64,000 nt of DNA from Bryobacteraceae bacterium (GTDB lineage: Bacteria > Acidobacteriota > Terriglobia > Bryobacterales > Bryobacteraceae), in NCBI GenBank assembly GCA_019752335.1, contig JAIEMJ010000001.1, positions 62,001-126,000 of the forward strand, read 5' to 3'. Positions 18,543-26,861 of this stretch are shown one piece after another (the stretch's first letter is position 1; each line of letters opens with the position of its first letter). Made by a program: the position numbers and the translations under genes. The notes below the pieces were generated by a model. That model saw only the letters and a list, made by a program, of their open reading frames with translations. It made no database searches and had not been told where the DNA came from.

Positions 18543-18779
18543 ATGGATTCAGTATTCTTACTTTGGCATACCCGCGGGATCGACGACGACACGGACGCAA
18601 AACTCATCGGTGTGTACAAAACTTCGGATGACGCCGAAGCCGCGCTTACGCGTGTTGGCAGCAAACCCGGATTTCGGGATTTCCCCGATTGCTTTGAGAT
18701 CCATGAATATGTGCTCGGGAGAGATGGCTGGACTGAGGGCTTCGTATCACACGATGAAGCCATGCATGTGGATGACTAG
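18543..18779 (+). CDS. Small DUF7336-like protein
   Basis: A 78-residue acidic soluble protein with a strong ribosome-binding site GGAGG five bases before ATG 18543. The sequence MDSVFLLWHTRGIDDDTDAK...LIGVYKTSDDAEAAL, then PGFRDFPDCFEIHEYVLG and WTEGFV, matches the pattern of DUF7336-type proteins, small alpha/beta proteins found scattered in bacterial genomes and often near toxin or immunity genes. Codon choice is less GC-rich than its neighbours. It sits between an intact cyclodeaminase gene and a scrambled copy of it, so it may have arrived with the rearrangement. Function unknown. Confidence 0.75.
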   Translation: MDSVFLLWHTRGIDDDTDAKLIGVYKTSDDAEAALTRVGSKPGFRDFPDCFEIHEYVLGRDGWTEGFVSHDEAMHVDD

Positions 18780-18841
18780 CGGCGATTGAGGTTTGGTGAG
18801 GTTTTGTGGTTTCGTTACTGGCAAGAGGGATTCGTTGTGGA

Positions 18842-19024
18842 ACGTCGCCGTCACACCCACGCCGGACCTCGAAGCGGCACATTAGTACGCCAAAATGCTC
18901 TGTGGGACCTTGGAGGGTTGCGCCTCAGGCCGCGAAAAAGTCGAAGGTCGGGTAAGTGCCGACCATCGCCGCGGCTATGTCTTGCAGGGCGGTGCCGGTG
19001 GAGTATCGGTATCCGCCAGCGCGG
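18842..19024. pseudogene. Scrambled partial copy of the cyclodeaminase gene
   Basis: Two pieces match the intact gene at 17400-18389. On the plus strand 18842-18880 reads VAVTPTPDLEAA, matching the gene at about 17936-17975. On the minus strand about 19024-18924 reads LADTD joined to STGTALQDIAAAMV then GTYPTFDFFAA and a stop, matching the gene's end. The minus copy has lost the stretch between LADTD and STGTAL and a further 24 bases (in frame) after AAAMV. The two pieces adjoin in the intact gene but lie here in opposite orientations, so the copy was duplicated, inverted in part and deleted. Confidence 0.85.
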
Positions 19025-19037
19025 TTGTGTAGCGCAG

Positions 19038-19535
19038 TCAGGCGAAGAACGCTGGACCGGCCGGGAGGCCGGTCTTACAAGAGCCGACGTCCTTCGCCAT
19101 CTTCCAATGCGGAATCTGGTCAAAGAGCAGGCCCGCGAAGCCCAGAATGCGGTAGCCGTGTTTTTCGTAGAAGCCGTTGGCCGATTCCCGCGCATCCAGC
19201 ACCACCCGCGCCGCACCGGACTCCGCCGCACGGCGCTCCAGCTCCCGCAGCAGCGTGCCGCCCACACCGCGCCCCGCGAAGCCAGGCTCTACCGCCATAT
19301 AACGAATCTGCGCCTCTTCGGCCGAGTTGAAGTGCAGCCGGCCTACCCCGATCAGCCGCCCGGAGAGCCAACAACCCAGGTGAATCGCGTCAGCTTCGTG
19401 CTCGTCCCGTTCGCTTTCGCGCAACTGCGCCCACGGCTCGCGCAGGACGCGCCAGCGTAGGTCGTAGTAGGTGGCGAAGGCTTCCGCTCCCTCCAACTCG
19501 CGAACCTCAAGCTTCAGTTGTAAGGACTCCCGCAT
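19038..19535 (-). CDS. GNAT-family N-acetyltransferase
   Basis: The start is placed at ATG 19535 (MRESLQLKLEVRELEG); upstream codons of the open frame belong to the neighbouring gene. The protein has 165 residues. The acetyl-CoA binding motif A is clear in YMAVEPGFAGRGVGGTLLRE, followed by ARVVLDARESANGFYEKHGY. The pattern is similar to YjdJ/ElaA-like small acetyltransferases; substrate unknown. The last dozen residues (KTGLPAGPAFFA) are encoded by a palindromic repeat found elsewhere in the window, so the natural C-terminus was probably near KDVG and the repeat insertion changed it. It is 38 bases downstream of the threonine-synthase-like gene on the same strand. Confidence 0.88.
   Translation of the reverse strand: MRESLQLKLEVRELEGAEAFATYYDLRWRVLREPWAQLRESERDEHEADAIHLGCWLSGRLIGVGRLHFNSAEEAQIRYMAVEPGFAGRGVGGTLLRELERRAAESGAARVVLDARESANGFYEKHGYRILGFAGLLFDQIPHWKMAKDVGSCKTGLPAGPAFFA
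19054..19074. repeat. REP-like palindrome (copy 1)
   Basis: The palindrome GACCGGCCGGGAGGCCGGTC is the reverse complement of the core ACCGGCCTCCCGGCCGGT at 40998-41023 and 41047-41073. All three copies share the flanking GTA(G/A)GACC. Here the copy lies inside the 3' end of the GNAT gene. Confidence 0.8.
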
Positions 19536-19573
19536 AGTGGCGATGTTGACGCCAGTGTAACATCGGCTCGCCT

Positions 19574-20701
19574 TCAGAACCGGCCGGCGAAGTGCCGCGC
19601 AATCGTCTCTGTGCTCTTCAGCCCACTGCCCGTCAGGTACAGCACGACGCTCTCGCTCGCCCCAATCGTCCCCGCCCGCCAAAGGATCCCGAGCGCGGCC
19701 GCCGCCGTGGCCGAGGTCGGTTCCACGTACAGGCCCTGCGCGGCCAACGACTCGAAGGCGCCCCAGATTTCGTCTTCGGTTACCGTCTGCACCACGCCGT
19801 TCGAGCCCCGCAGGGCCTCCAGCATTTCGTGGCCGCGGACGGGTTGGGCCGAGGCGATGCCCTCGGCCACCGTCGGCTGTTTCTCGATTGCCGGTACGTG
19901 GTTCAAACCCTGCTTCCAGGCCGCGTACACGGGGGCACAGTTGGCCGCCTGGGCCATCGCGATACGCGGCATACGCTCAATCACGCCGGCGGCGAGCAAG
20001 TCGCGAAAGCCATAGTAGAGCCCGCCCGCCAGGCCGCCGTTTCCTGCTGGGGTCACCACCCAGTCCGGCGCGACCCAGTTTCGCTGCTCGGCGATCTCAT
20101 ACGCCGCCGACTTCAAGCCCAGCAGAAAATGCGGGCTCCAGTTGTGGCTCGCGTAAAACGTACCCTCGGCGGCTTGCAACGCGGCCGCGGCGCAGGCTTC
20201 CCGGCTCCCCGGGATCTTTCTCAGGTGGCCGCCGTGCAAGCCAATCTGCGCCATTTTGCCCGCCGACGCCGTGTCCGGCACGTAGATATGCGCCCGGATG
20301 CCCGCCAATCCGGCATAGGCCGCCACTGACGCGCCGGCGTTGCCCGACGAATCTTCCACAATCTCCGTCAGGCCCCATGCCTGAAGTTGGGTGAGCATCA
20401 CCGCCGAACCACGGTCCTTGTAGGAGCCCGTCGGGCACAGGTAATCGAGTTTGGCCTGGATCGCATGGCCGCCGAACTGCACGGGCGCCAGTGGCGTGAA
20501 GCCCTCGCCCAGGCTGACGGGGCTGGCGGACTCGCTGAGCTGATACGCTTCGCGATAACGCCACAGATTGCCATCGCGACCGGTTAGCGCCGTCCGGTCA
20601 AAGCGCGGCCCCGCTCCCGGTATCAGCCGGCCACCGCACGGACATCGCCAGATGGGTTGGTGAAGCGGAAACGAACGGGAACAAGCAAGGCAGGAGAACA
20701 T
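19574..20701 (-). CDS. Threonine synthase-like PLP-dependent enzyme
   Basis: A 375-residue protein of fold-type II PLP enzymes. The N-terminus carries a small zinc-ribbon-like CLACSR...CPCGG (Cys4, Cys7, Cys20, Cys22) often found on bacterial threonine synthases. The PLP lysine is in PTGSYKDRGSAVML, followed by EDSSGNAGASVAAYAGL and the phosphate-binding TPAGNGGLAGGLYYGF, then LTGSGLKST near the C-terminus. Threonine synthase converts O-phosphohomoserine to threonine in the cytoplasm. No thrA or thrB is adjacent, and the family also contains paralogues (cysteate or diaminopropionate enzymes), so the symbol is not assigned. It is followed by the GNAT gene. Confidence 0.85.
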   Translation of the reverse strand: MFSCLACSRSFPLHQPIWRCPCGGRLIPGAGPRFDRTALTGRDGNLWRYREAYQLSESASPVSLGEGFTPLAPVQFGGHAIQAKLDYLCPTGSYKDRGSAVMLTQLQAWGLTEIVEDSSGNAGASVAAYAGLAGIRAHIYVPDTASAGKMAQIGLHGGHLRKIPGSREACAAAALQAAEGTFYASHNWSPHFLLGLKSAAYEIAEQRNWVAPDWVVTPAGNGGLAGGLYYGFRDLLAAGVIERMPRIAMAQAANCAPVYAAWKQGLNHVPAIEKQPTVAEGIASAQPVRGHEMLEALRGSNGVVQTVTEDEIWGAFESLAAQGLYVEPTSATAAAALGILWRAGTIGASESVVLYLTGSGLKSTETIARHFAGRF

Positions 20702-20776
20702 GCAAGCTCAATTATCCCGAAGGCGATACCAGCGGACAAATAGATAATTTCCCTCGGCTTTGATTGCCAGCACCGA

Positions 20777-21676
20777 TTAGCCCGCTGCCGCAAAGTGCCG
20801 GATCAGATGCCCCGCCAGTTCCTGCGCCGCCGCCGACTGCCGTTTGGTGGCCGGATAGATCAGGGCCAGCTTCCGGCGCAGATCCTTGCCGCCCACCGGG
20901 ACCGTGCGCAGGTCCGGCCGTTGGCGTCCCGGCGGAAAGGTGCTCGCGGGCAAGATGGAAACGCCCAGCCCGTGGGCCACCATCTCCTTGATTACCTCGG
21001 TATCCGAGAGCTCGAACGCCACGTCCATGCGCACCTGGCTGCGGACGAAGAATTGCTCAATCAGCCGGCGCGTATTCTGGCCCGCGCGATGTAGGATCAG
21101 GCGTTCCTCTGCCAGGTCCCGGGCACTCAGCAGCTTGGCCCGGCCCAGCGCGTGCTTCGCCGGCAACACCGCCACGAAGGGCTCCTCCTGCAGGATGGTA
21201 CGCTTCATGCCGGGCGAACTGAGGGGCAGCACCACCAGCGCCAGATCCAGGCTCTTGTCGCCCAACTGCGCGGCGATCTCCTGCGCGCTGCCGCTGACGA
21301 TGTTGAGCTCCACCTGCGGATACTGCCGCGCGTAGCCGGCCAGAATCGGCGGAAGTTGGTAGAGCAGCGTGGTGGACGCACAACCGAAGGAGACCTTGCC
21401 GCTAAACGGATCGGACTCAGCGCGCGTTGCGGTCTCCGCCTCCTCCAGCATCTGAAAGATGCGACGGCCATGCGCTTGTAGCTTTGCCCCCGCCGGGCTC
21501 AGCGCCACCGTCCGGCGCGTGCGATCCAACAGACGCACGCCGAGCAGGTCCTCGAGTTCCCGCACGTGTTGGCTAACGGTGGATTGCGAGATGAACAGCG
21601 TTTGGCTGGCGCGCGTGAAGCTCAGGTGCTCGGCCACGGCGCAAAACACTTCCAATTGCCGAAAGCTGACGGCCAT
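20777..21676 (-). CDS. LysR-family transcriptional regulator
   Basis: A 299-residue protein with an N-terminal winged HTH (RQLEVFCAVAEHLSFTRASQ then SQSTVSQHVRELEDLLG) and a C-terminal periplasmic-binding-protein-like effector domain from about residue 90 (FGCASTTLLYQLPPIL...). The gene starts 2 bases after the stop of the S9 peptidase gene on the same strand, so it is probably transcribed with it, unlike the usual divergent LysR arrangement. It could also control the threonine-synthase-like gene 75 bases downstream. Ligand unknown; confidence in the family is high. Confidence 0.93.
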   Translation of the reverse strand: MAVSFRQLEVFCAVAEHLSFTRASQTLFISQSTVSQHVRELEDLLGVRLLDRTRRTVALSPAGAKLQAHGRRIFQMLEEAETATRAESDPFSGKVSFGCASTTLLYQLPPILAGYARQYPQVELNIVSGSAQEIAAQLGDKSLDLALVVLPLSSPGMKRTILQEEPFVAVLPAKHALGRAKLLSARDLAEERLILHRAGQNTRRLIEQFFVRSQVRMDVAFELSDTEVIKEMVAHGLGVSILPASTFPPGRQRPDLRTVPVGGKDLRRKLALIYPATKRQSAAAQELAGHLIRHFAAAG

Positions 21677-21678
21677 TC

Positions 21679-23622
21679 CTACTTGGCCTGCACCGGCGGC
21701 GCGGCGCTCGCATTGCCATTCAGAAAACGGTCAAACCAGTACACCTGCCAATTCAGGCTCTCCACGAGCTGGCGGGGGACGCCCGTGCGCGTCAGGTCAT
21801 GGTCCCCGCCGGGAAAAATCACGAACTCCGACGTAACGCCGAAGCGCTGCAACGCGCGGAACCACTGTTCGCCTTGCTCCAGCGGCACGCGCTGATCGTT
21901 GTCCGAATGCAGCACCAGGGTAGGCGTCTTTACCTGCGCCGCATAGCGGATCGGCGAGTACTTCCAGTAGAGGTCGTAGTTCTGATAGAGATCCCCGCCG
22001 AAGTCCTTGGCATGGCTATAGGCGGCATCGCGGGTGCCCTCAATGCTGATGAAATTCGAAATCCCGCGCAACGTGACGGCCGCCTTGAAGCGCTGATCAT
22101 GGCCCACAATCCAATTCGTCATGAAGCCGCCGTAGCTGCCACCGGTCACGCCCAAACGCGCGGGATCAATCCACGGATACCGCTCCAGAGCGACGTCGAC
22201 GCCGCGCAGAATATCCGTATACGCCTTGCCGCCCCATTCGAGTTCCACCATCCGCTCAAACTTCTCGCCGTAGCCTGAGGATCCGCGCGGATTCGTGAAG
22301 AACACCGCCCACCCTTTCGCCGCGTACACCTGAAACTCGTGAAACCAACTCACGCCGTACATGGAGGCCGGTCCGCCGTGAATGGAGAGCACCATCGGAT
22401 AGCGCTGGCCTTCGCGCCAGTCGAGCGGCTTCATGAAGAAGCCATCGATCTCCACGCCGTCGGCCGCGCGATAGCGGACGCGCTCCAGTTCGGGAAACCG
22501 CAGCCCTCGCCAAAGGGCTTCGTTGAAGCGAGTCAGGCGTTTCTCGCCCGTGCCATCCAGCTTGGCCACGAACAGGTCTTCAGGCGCGGTGCTGCCGGCG
22601 GCCGTGTAGAGCATCAGTCCGGCGCCTTCGTGCCGATCCACACCGCGCACCGCGCGCGGCGTCTTGGTGATCTGCGTGAGCGCTCCGCCAGCGATTGGCC
22701 AGGAGAAAATCTGTTCCTCGCCCTTCGCACTCGCCGTGAACCAGAGCGTGCGGCCATCGTCGCTCAACGACATTTCGCTCGGCGTCAGGTCCGGCGGATT
22801 CGGCAGTTGGACCTTCCCCATGGACTCGGCTACGGCCGCCACAAAGATCACCCTTTTCCCATCGCGCGACCAACGCGGCAATTGCGCCGTGGAGAACTTC
22901 TCGGCCACCAGGGTCACGGCGCCGCCCGCTGCCTCCACGGTGTAAACTGCCTGAGCGCTGCAACACTGCCGGTCCGTATGTTCCGCGGTGAAGGCCAGTT
23001 TGGTTCCGTCCGGAGACCACACGGGCTCCCGGTCATTGCGTTGATCGCCGCTCGTCACCTGCTTCACTTCGCCGGTGGCCACATTCATCACCCACAGGTG
23101 CGTCCGCAGCCAGCCAAAGTAACCCCGGCCATTGTATTTGTAGCTGCTGTAGCGATAGTAGCGGGTATCGCTTTCCGGCGCCGACGGTCCCGAACGGCCC
23201 ACTAGCGCCAGCCGTTGCCCATCCGGTGACCACGCCAACGCACTCACGCCATTCGCCAGACTCGTCAACTTTCGAGGCTCTCCGCCCGCCATCAGCGCCA
23301 GGTAGACCTGTCCGCCAGACAGGTAGGCCAGCGCGTTTCCGTCTGGCCGCCAACGAGGGTGCGTCGCCGAAGCCGAGTAGGTAAATCGGCGTGGCTCCTG
23401 GCTGCCGTCAGTTCTGGTAAGCCAAATAGCCGAATCGCGCCCGGTGCGCTTCTCGTTCACCTGTGTCAACACGAACGCCGCCTGCGATCCGTCGGGAGAG
23501 AGGTGCCCGTCCGAGACGTTGCGAAACTGGTAGTAGTCCTCTGCCGTAACCCCGCGGGTTGTCTGAGCGAGGAGGCAGGGGCTGAGCAGCAGGGCAAGGA
23601 AGCGAGAGAACAAGCGCATCAT
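21679..23622 (-). CDS. S9-family prolyl oligopeptidase/acylaminoacyl peptidase
   Basis: A 647-residue exported protein: signal peptide (MMRLFSRFLALLLSPCLLA), then a seven-bladed beta-propeller with TolB/WD40-like repeats (WSPDGQRLALV, WSPDGTKLAF, LSDDGRTLWF) to about residue 380, then an alpha/beta hydrolase domain. The nucleophile is in GVTGGSYGGFMTNW, the acid in LHSDNDQRVPLEQG and the histidine in FPGGDHDLTR. The propeller restricts access to oligopeptides. It is followed closely by a LysR gene. Probably periplasmic or secreted and involved in peptide scavenging; specificity is unknown. Confidence 0.93.
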   Translation of the reverse strand: MMRLFSRFLALLLSPCLLAQTTRGVTAEDYYQFRNVSDGHLSPDGSQAAFVLTQVNEKRTGRDSAIWLTRTDGSQEPRRFTYSASATHPRWRPDGNALAYLSGGQVYLALMAGGEPRKLTSLANGVSALAWSPDGQRLALVGRSGPSAPESDTRYYRYSSYKYNGRGYFGWLRTHLWVMNVATGEVKQVTSGDQRNDREPVWSPDGTKLAFTAEHTDRQCCSAQAVYTVEAAGGAVTLVAEKFSTAQLPRWSRDGKRVIFVAAVAESMGKVQLPNPPDLTPSEMSLSDDGRTLWFTASAKGEEQIFSWPIAGGALTQITKTPRAVRGVDRHEGAGLMLYTAAGSTAPEDLFVAKLDGTGEKRLTRFNEALWRGLRFPELERVRYRAADGVEIDGFFMKPLDWREGQRYPMVLSIHGGPASMYGVSWFHEFQVYAAKGWAVFFTNPRGSSGYGEKFERMVELEWGGKAYTDILRGVDVALERYPWIDPARLGVTGGSYGGFMTNWIVGHDQRFKAAVTLRGISNFISIEGTRDAAYSHAKDFGGDLYQNYDLYWKYSPIRYAAQVKTPTLVLHSDNDQRVPLEQGEQWFRALQRFGVTSEFVIFPGGDHDLTRTGVPRQLVESLNWQVYWFDRFLNGNASAAPPVQAK

Positions 23623-23664
23623 GTATCCCCGATTCTAGCGGATCGGCCACCGTCCGGCACGGCG

Positions 23665-24432
23665 TCAATTTACGGCTTTGCGCGCCAGAACGAAGTAAGT
23701 GACCGGACGGTATCCGTCCTCCACCACGGCGAATCCTGCTTCGCGCAATCGCTCCTTCCACCAGCCCGGGCCCCGGTTGGCGCTGTGCAGCAGTAGGGGG
23801 CCGAAAGTGAATTGGATCCAGGGCTCTTTGCCGACCACCATCAGCAGGAAGTCGCCGCCGGGCTTCAACACGCGAGCCGTCTCGCCGATCGCTTCGGCGG
23901 AACCTTGCCGGCTCAAGTGATCCACCGCGTAGGCGCTCACCACCGCTTCGAAGCTCGCCGCGGGGAAGGGAAGACGGCGCATATCGGCGGTCTCAATCGT
24001 GACGCGCTGCTCCATTCCCGCCGCGCGCAGATTCCTGGCCAGACGCTCCCGGGGGCTGTCGCCCTTGCCAAAATGCGAGTCAAACGACTCGCCGAAGAGA
24101 TCCAGCGCCACCAGTGTCGCCTGCGGCCGGGCCTCGAGCACGGCAATGGCGGAGCGGCCCGTGCCCGCGCCGAGATCGAGCACCCGCCCGGTCCCCGCGC
24201 GGAGGAAGTTTTCCGTCGGGAGCGAGCCCACGTCATTGAACCCGATCACGAGTTGCACCACCAGGAACGACGCCATGCACCAGGCGGCGAAGAGCCCCAA
24301 CAGAATCATCGGCCATCTCTTCCAGCCCAGCTTGCGACCCAGCGCGAGGACGGCTGCGGAGGCAGCCAAGAGAGCCAGATGACCATAGCTGAGCCACCAG
24401 GGGTAGCCGAAATCGAAGTGGGAGTGCGTCAT
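23665..24432 (-). CDS. Membrane-anchored SAM-dependent methyltransferase
   Basis: A 255-residue protein. Two N-terminal hydrophobic segments (about 12-33 and 38-60) are followed by a class I methyltransferase domain: motif I VLDLGAGTGRSAIAVL, LVALDLFGE, the EAVVSAYAVDHLS segment, and TARVLKPGGDFLLMVV. The anchor suggests a membrane or lipid substrate, similar to Acidobacteriota methyltransferases of the UbiE/quinone type, but nothing fixes the substrate. The gene is separated by 42 bases from the S9 peptidase gene on the same strand and diverges from the two-component pair at 24521, with only about 90 bases between them. Confidence 0.85.
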   Translation of the reverse strand: MTHSHFDFGYPWWLSYGHLALLAASAAVLALGRKLGWKRWPMILLGLFAAWCMASFLVVQLVIGFNDVGSLPTENFLRAGTGRVLDLGAGTGRSAIAVLEARPQATLVALDLFGESFDSHFGKGDSPRERLARNLRAAGMEQRVTIETADMRRLPFPAASFEAVVSAYAVDHLSRQGSAEAIGETARVLKPGGDFLLMVVGKEPWIQFTFGPLLLHSANRGPGWWKERLREAGFAVVEDGYRPVTYFVLARKAVN

Positions 24433-24520
24433 TGCTCACCCAGCCTACCGTAGGGTGCCTGAATCGGACCTGAACGGCCCGTTCATCCGCCGTTCATCGA
24501 ATTGGGTTATACCTGATGAG

Positions 24521-25183
24521 TTGCGCATTCTTATTGTGGAAGACGAAGTCCGCCTGTCGGCTGAACTGGCGAAGTCCCTCAGCGCCTCCGGCTACGCCGT
24601 CGACGAGGCTGCCAACGGCGAACGGGCGGACCATCTGGTACACACAGAGACCTATGACGCCATTGTGCTCGATCTCGGGTTGCCCCGCGTCGACGGACTC
24701 ACGCTGTTGCGCCGCTGGCGAGAGGCGGGCTTCGCCATGCCGGTGCTCATTCTCACCGCTCGCGGCAGTTGGCACGAGAAGGTGACCGGCATCGACGGCG
24801 GCGCCGACGACTATGTCGCCAAGCCCTTTCGCGTCGAAGAGATCCTGGCCCGGTTGCGGGCTCTGCTTCGCCGCGCCCACGGCCAAGCCCAACCGGAACT
24901 GCGCCACGGCGCGGTATCGCTCGACGCGAGAACGGCGCGCGTCACGCTGTCCGGAGTGCCCGTCAAGCTCACCAGCCATGAGTACCGCGTGCTGGCCTAC
25001 CTGATGCACCGCGGTAGCCGTATCGTCTCTCGCACGGAACTCAGCGAACACATTTATGCCTTGGATCTGGATCGCGACTCCAATACGGTGGAGGTCTTCG
25101 TGGCTCGTCTGCGGCGCAAGCTCGGCGCGACCTCTATCGAGACCGTGCGTGGCCTCGGCTACCGCATGGGGCCGCCGCTATGA
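24521..25183 (+). CDS. OmpR/PhoB-family response regulator
   Basis: I place the start at TTG 24521 because the receiver then begins MRILIVEDEV, standard for the family, and the product is 220 residues; an alternative GTG at 24455 adds a non-conserved leader. Phosphoacceptor Asp51 lies in IVLDLGLPRVDG, the switch Thr in LILTARGS and the conserved Lys in YVAKPFRVEE. The C-terminal winged helix includes LTSHEYRVLAYLMHRGSRIVSRTEL and RLRRKLGATSIETVRGLGYRM. It overlaps the kinase gene by 4 bases (ATGA), so the two form a cognate pair. Similar to PhoP/QseB-type regulators; targets unknown. Confidence 0.93.
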   Translation: MRILIVEDEVRLSAELAKSLSASGYAVDEAANGERADHLVHTETYDAIVLDLGLPRVDGLTLLRRWREAGFAMPVLILTARGSWHEKVTGIDGGADDYVAKPFRVEEILARLRALLRRAHGQAQPELRHGAVSLDARTARVTLSGVPVKLTSHEYRVLAYLMHRGSRIVSRTELSEHIYALDLDRDSNTVEVFVARLRRKLGATSIETVRGLGYRMGPPL

Positions 25184-26154
25184 AGCCTTTGTCTCTGCGC
25201 TCGCGCGCCTTCCTCGCCTCGCTACTGTGGACCGGCGGCTTGCTGGCGCTGATGCACATGTTGTCGATGCTCGTTATGCACGCCGTGCCGATCGTGCGGC
25301 AGTCGCCTCTCTTGGTAACGGTCGCCATCGGCGTGGGACTCATGTCGGCGGGCTTCGCCGTCGCCCGTCGCGGTCTTACGCCCTTCAGCCGTTTGCGCGA
25401 GCAATTGGTCGCGGTGCGTTCCGGCGCGTCGCCGCGCGTCGCGGGCCAATATCCGGGTGAGGTGCAGCCACTGGTTGACGACGTGAACGCCTTGCTCGCC
25501 GAGCGCGAGAAGACCGTCGAGCGCGCGCTCGCTACCGCCGGCGACTTGGCGCACACGCTCAAAACCCCCTTGGCCCTGCTGCTCCAGGAGGCCACCCGCG
25601 CCGCGCAAACCGGGCATCCTGAACTCGCCAGCGCGATTGAACTCCAAGTCACCAGCATGGCCCGCCAGGTGGACTATCACCTGGCGCGTGCCCGCGCCGC
25701 CTCGGCGGCCAAGGCGTCCGGACGCCGCTCGCTCCAGCCCGATGTGGAAGCGCTGCTCCGCACCATGCGCGCCCTGCACGCCGCCCGCCCGCTGCGCCTC
25801 TCCGCTGACCTTCCCCCGGACTGTCACCTACGCGTCGCCCGCGATGATCTGGACGAGATGCTCGGCAACCTGCTCGACAATGCCTGCAAGTGGGCTCGTA
25901 GTGAGGTTCGCGTCAGCGCCGCCCGGGACGGGAACCTGGTACGGATTCTGGTCGACGACGATGGTCCTGGTTTGCCGCCAGAACTTCGCCAGACGGTTCT
26001 ACAGCGCGGCGTGCGCGCTGACGAGGCTGCGCCAGGACATGGCCTGGGCCTGGCAATTGCGTGCGATTTGGCTGAGGTTTACGGCGGGTCAGTCACGTTG
26101 TCGGCGTCTCCGCTGGGTGGTCTGCGGGCGGGTCTGACGCTGCCTAGCTCTTAA
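25180..26154 (+). CDS. OmpR-partner sensor histidine kinase with minimal sensor region
   Basis: A 324-residue kinase. Two transmembrane helices (about 10-34 and 43-62) are separated by only about ten residues (HAVPIVRQSP), so there is essentially no periplasmic sensor domain. A HAMP-like segment follows (LTPFSRLREQLVAV). Next come the H-box DLAHTLKTPLALL, the N-box DEMLGNLLDNACKWA, and the G boxes DDDGPGLPPE and GHGLGLAIACDLAEVYGG. The short loop points to sensing within the membrane or through a partner. It ends two bases from the stop of the convergent gene 26151-26804. Similar to PhoQ/QseC-type kinases. Confidence 0.93.
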   Translation: MKPLSLRSRAFLASLLWTGGLLALMHMLSMLVMHAVPIVRQSPLLVTVAIGVGLMSAGFAVARRGLTPFSRLREQLVAVRSGASPRVAGQYPGEVQPLVDDVNALLAEREKTVERALATAGDLAHTLKTPLALLLQEATRAAQTGHPELASAIELQVTSMARQVDYHLARARAASAAKASGRRSLQPDVEALLRTMRALHAARPLRLSADLPPDCHLRVARDDLDEMLGNLLDNACKWARSEVRVSAARDGNLVRILVDDDGPGLPPELRQTVLQRGVRADEAAPGHGLGLAIACDLAEVYGGSVTLSASPLGGLRAGLTLPSS

Positions 26155-26804
26155 TTCGGCTCGCCATGTTTCTTCTTCACGGGCTCCATCGAGTTGCTCT
26201 TCAAAGGCTCAATGGCCAGGAATTCGAAGAACTCGCCGCCCGCGTTCACCGTCAGTTTTCCGGCGGGCAACGGCTTTCCTCCGGTCGCGAAGAACACCGC
26301 GCCGTCCGTGGATTCGCCCGGTTTCAGCTTCGTCCCCACAAAGGCGATCGCGCTGGCGGCGGCCGCGGCCTTGATCTTCGCGCTGGTGAGTTCGGCCAGC
26401 ATCTGCTGGCGCCGCTGCTCGTAGCCGCTGGTGCTCTTGATCCGGCTCAGCCCGTAGAGGCCGGCTTCGTAGGTCGTCATTAAACGAATAGCGTCGTCGC
26501 GGCCGCCCCGGTCGATCAGCCGGTTCACCACGATGCGCGGCGCTTCCGGCTTCAACGGCTCGGTTTCGGTGGGGCGAAACGTGAAGTCTTCGGGCTTCAC
26601 GTTCCAACTGGTCTTCGCGCCGTTCGAGACGGCCACTTGCAGCACCGCATAGTCCTTGGTGTGCATCGGCAACTGCGCGAACATGATGGTGAGCCCGCCT
26701 TTGGTGAGCGTCTGGTAGTTCAAGCCGTTCGTCTCAAACGTAATCACCTGCGCCCGGGCCAGCAGGCCCAGCAGGAGGAGTAACGTTAGCCGGATAAGCG
26801 TCAT
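26151..26804 (-). CDS. Secreted protein of unknown function
   Basis: The start is taken at ATG 26804, which gives a clean signal peptide (MTLIRLTLLLLLGLLARA) and 217 residues; an ATG eight codons upstream is possible. The mature protein has no cysteines, a central helical segment (YEQRRQQMLAELTSAKIK) and flanking beta-like stretches such as YAVLQVAVSNGAKTSW and SIAFVGTKLKPGES. The order (strand region, conserved pairs of aromatic and acidic residues, then a C-terminal FFEFLAIEPL) recalls acidobacterial secreted hypotheticals, but I recognise no domain. It is convergent with the kinase gene and diverges from 26862; possible start-region overlap with a shared promoter. Function not assigned. 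Confidence 0.6.
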   Translation of the reverse strand: MTLIRLTLLLLLGLLARAQVITFETNGLNYQTLTKGGLTIMFAQLPMHTKDYAVLQVAVSNGAKTSWNVKPEDFTFRPTETEPLKPEAPRIVVNRLIDRGGRDDAIRLMTTYEAGLYGLSRIKSTSGYEQRRQQMLAELTSAKIKAAAAASAIAFVGTKLKPGESTDGAVFFATGGKPLPAGKLTVNAGGEFFEFLAIEPLKSNSMEPVKKKHGEPN

Positions 26805-26861
26805 GATCGTCTGTAACCAGCTTCGCATGACCGCGCCCGCTAGGCTATCCTGCAAGAAGTT

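Noticed and set aside
18461-18631. A 56-residue ORF (MSQNLFVEDDGLPCPDVG...) with an AGGAG ribosome-binding site overlapping the DUF7336-like gene
   Set aside because: No family match; it lies out of frame with a better-supported gene over half its length.
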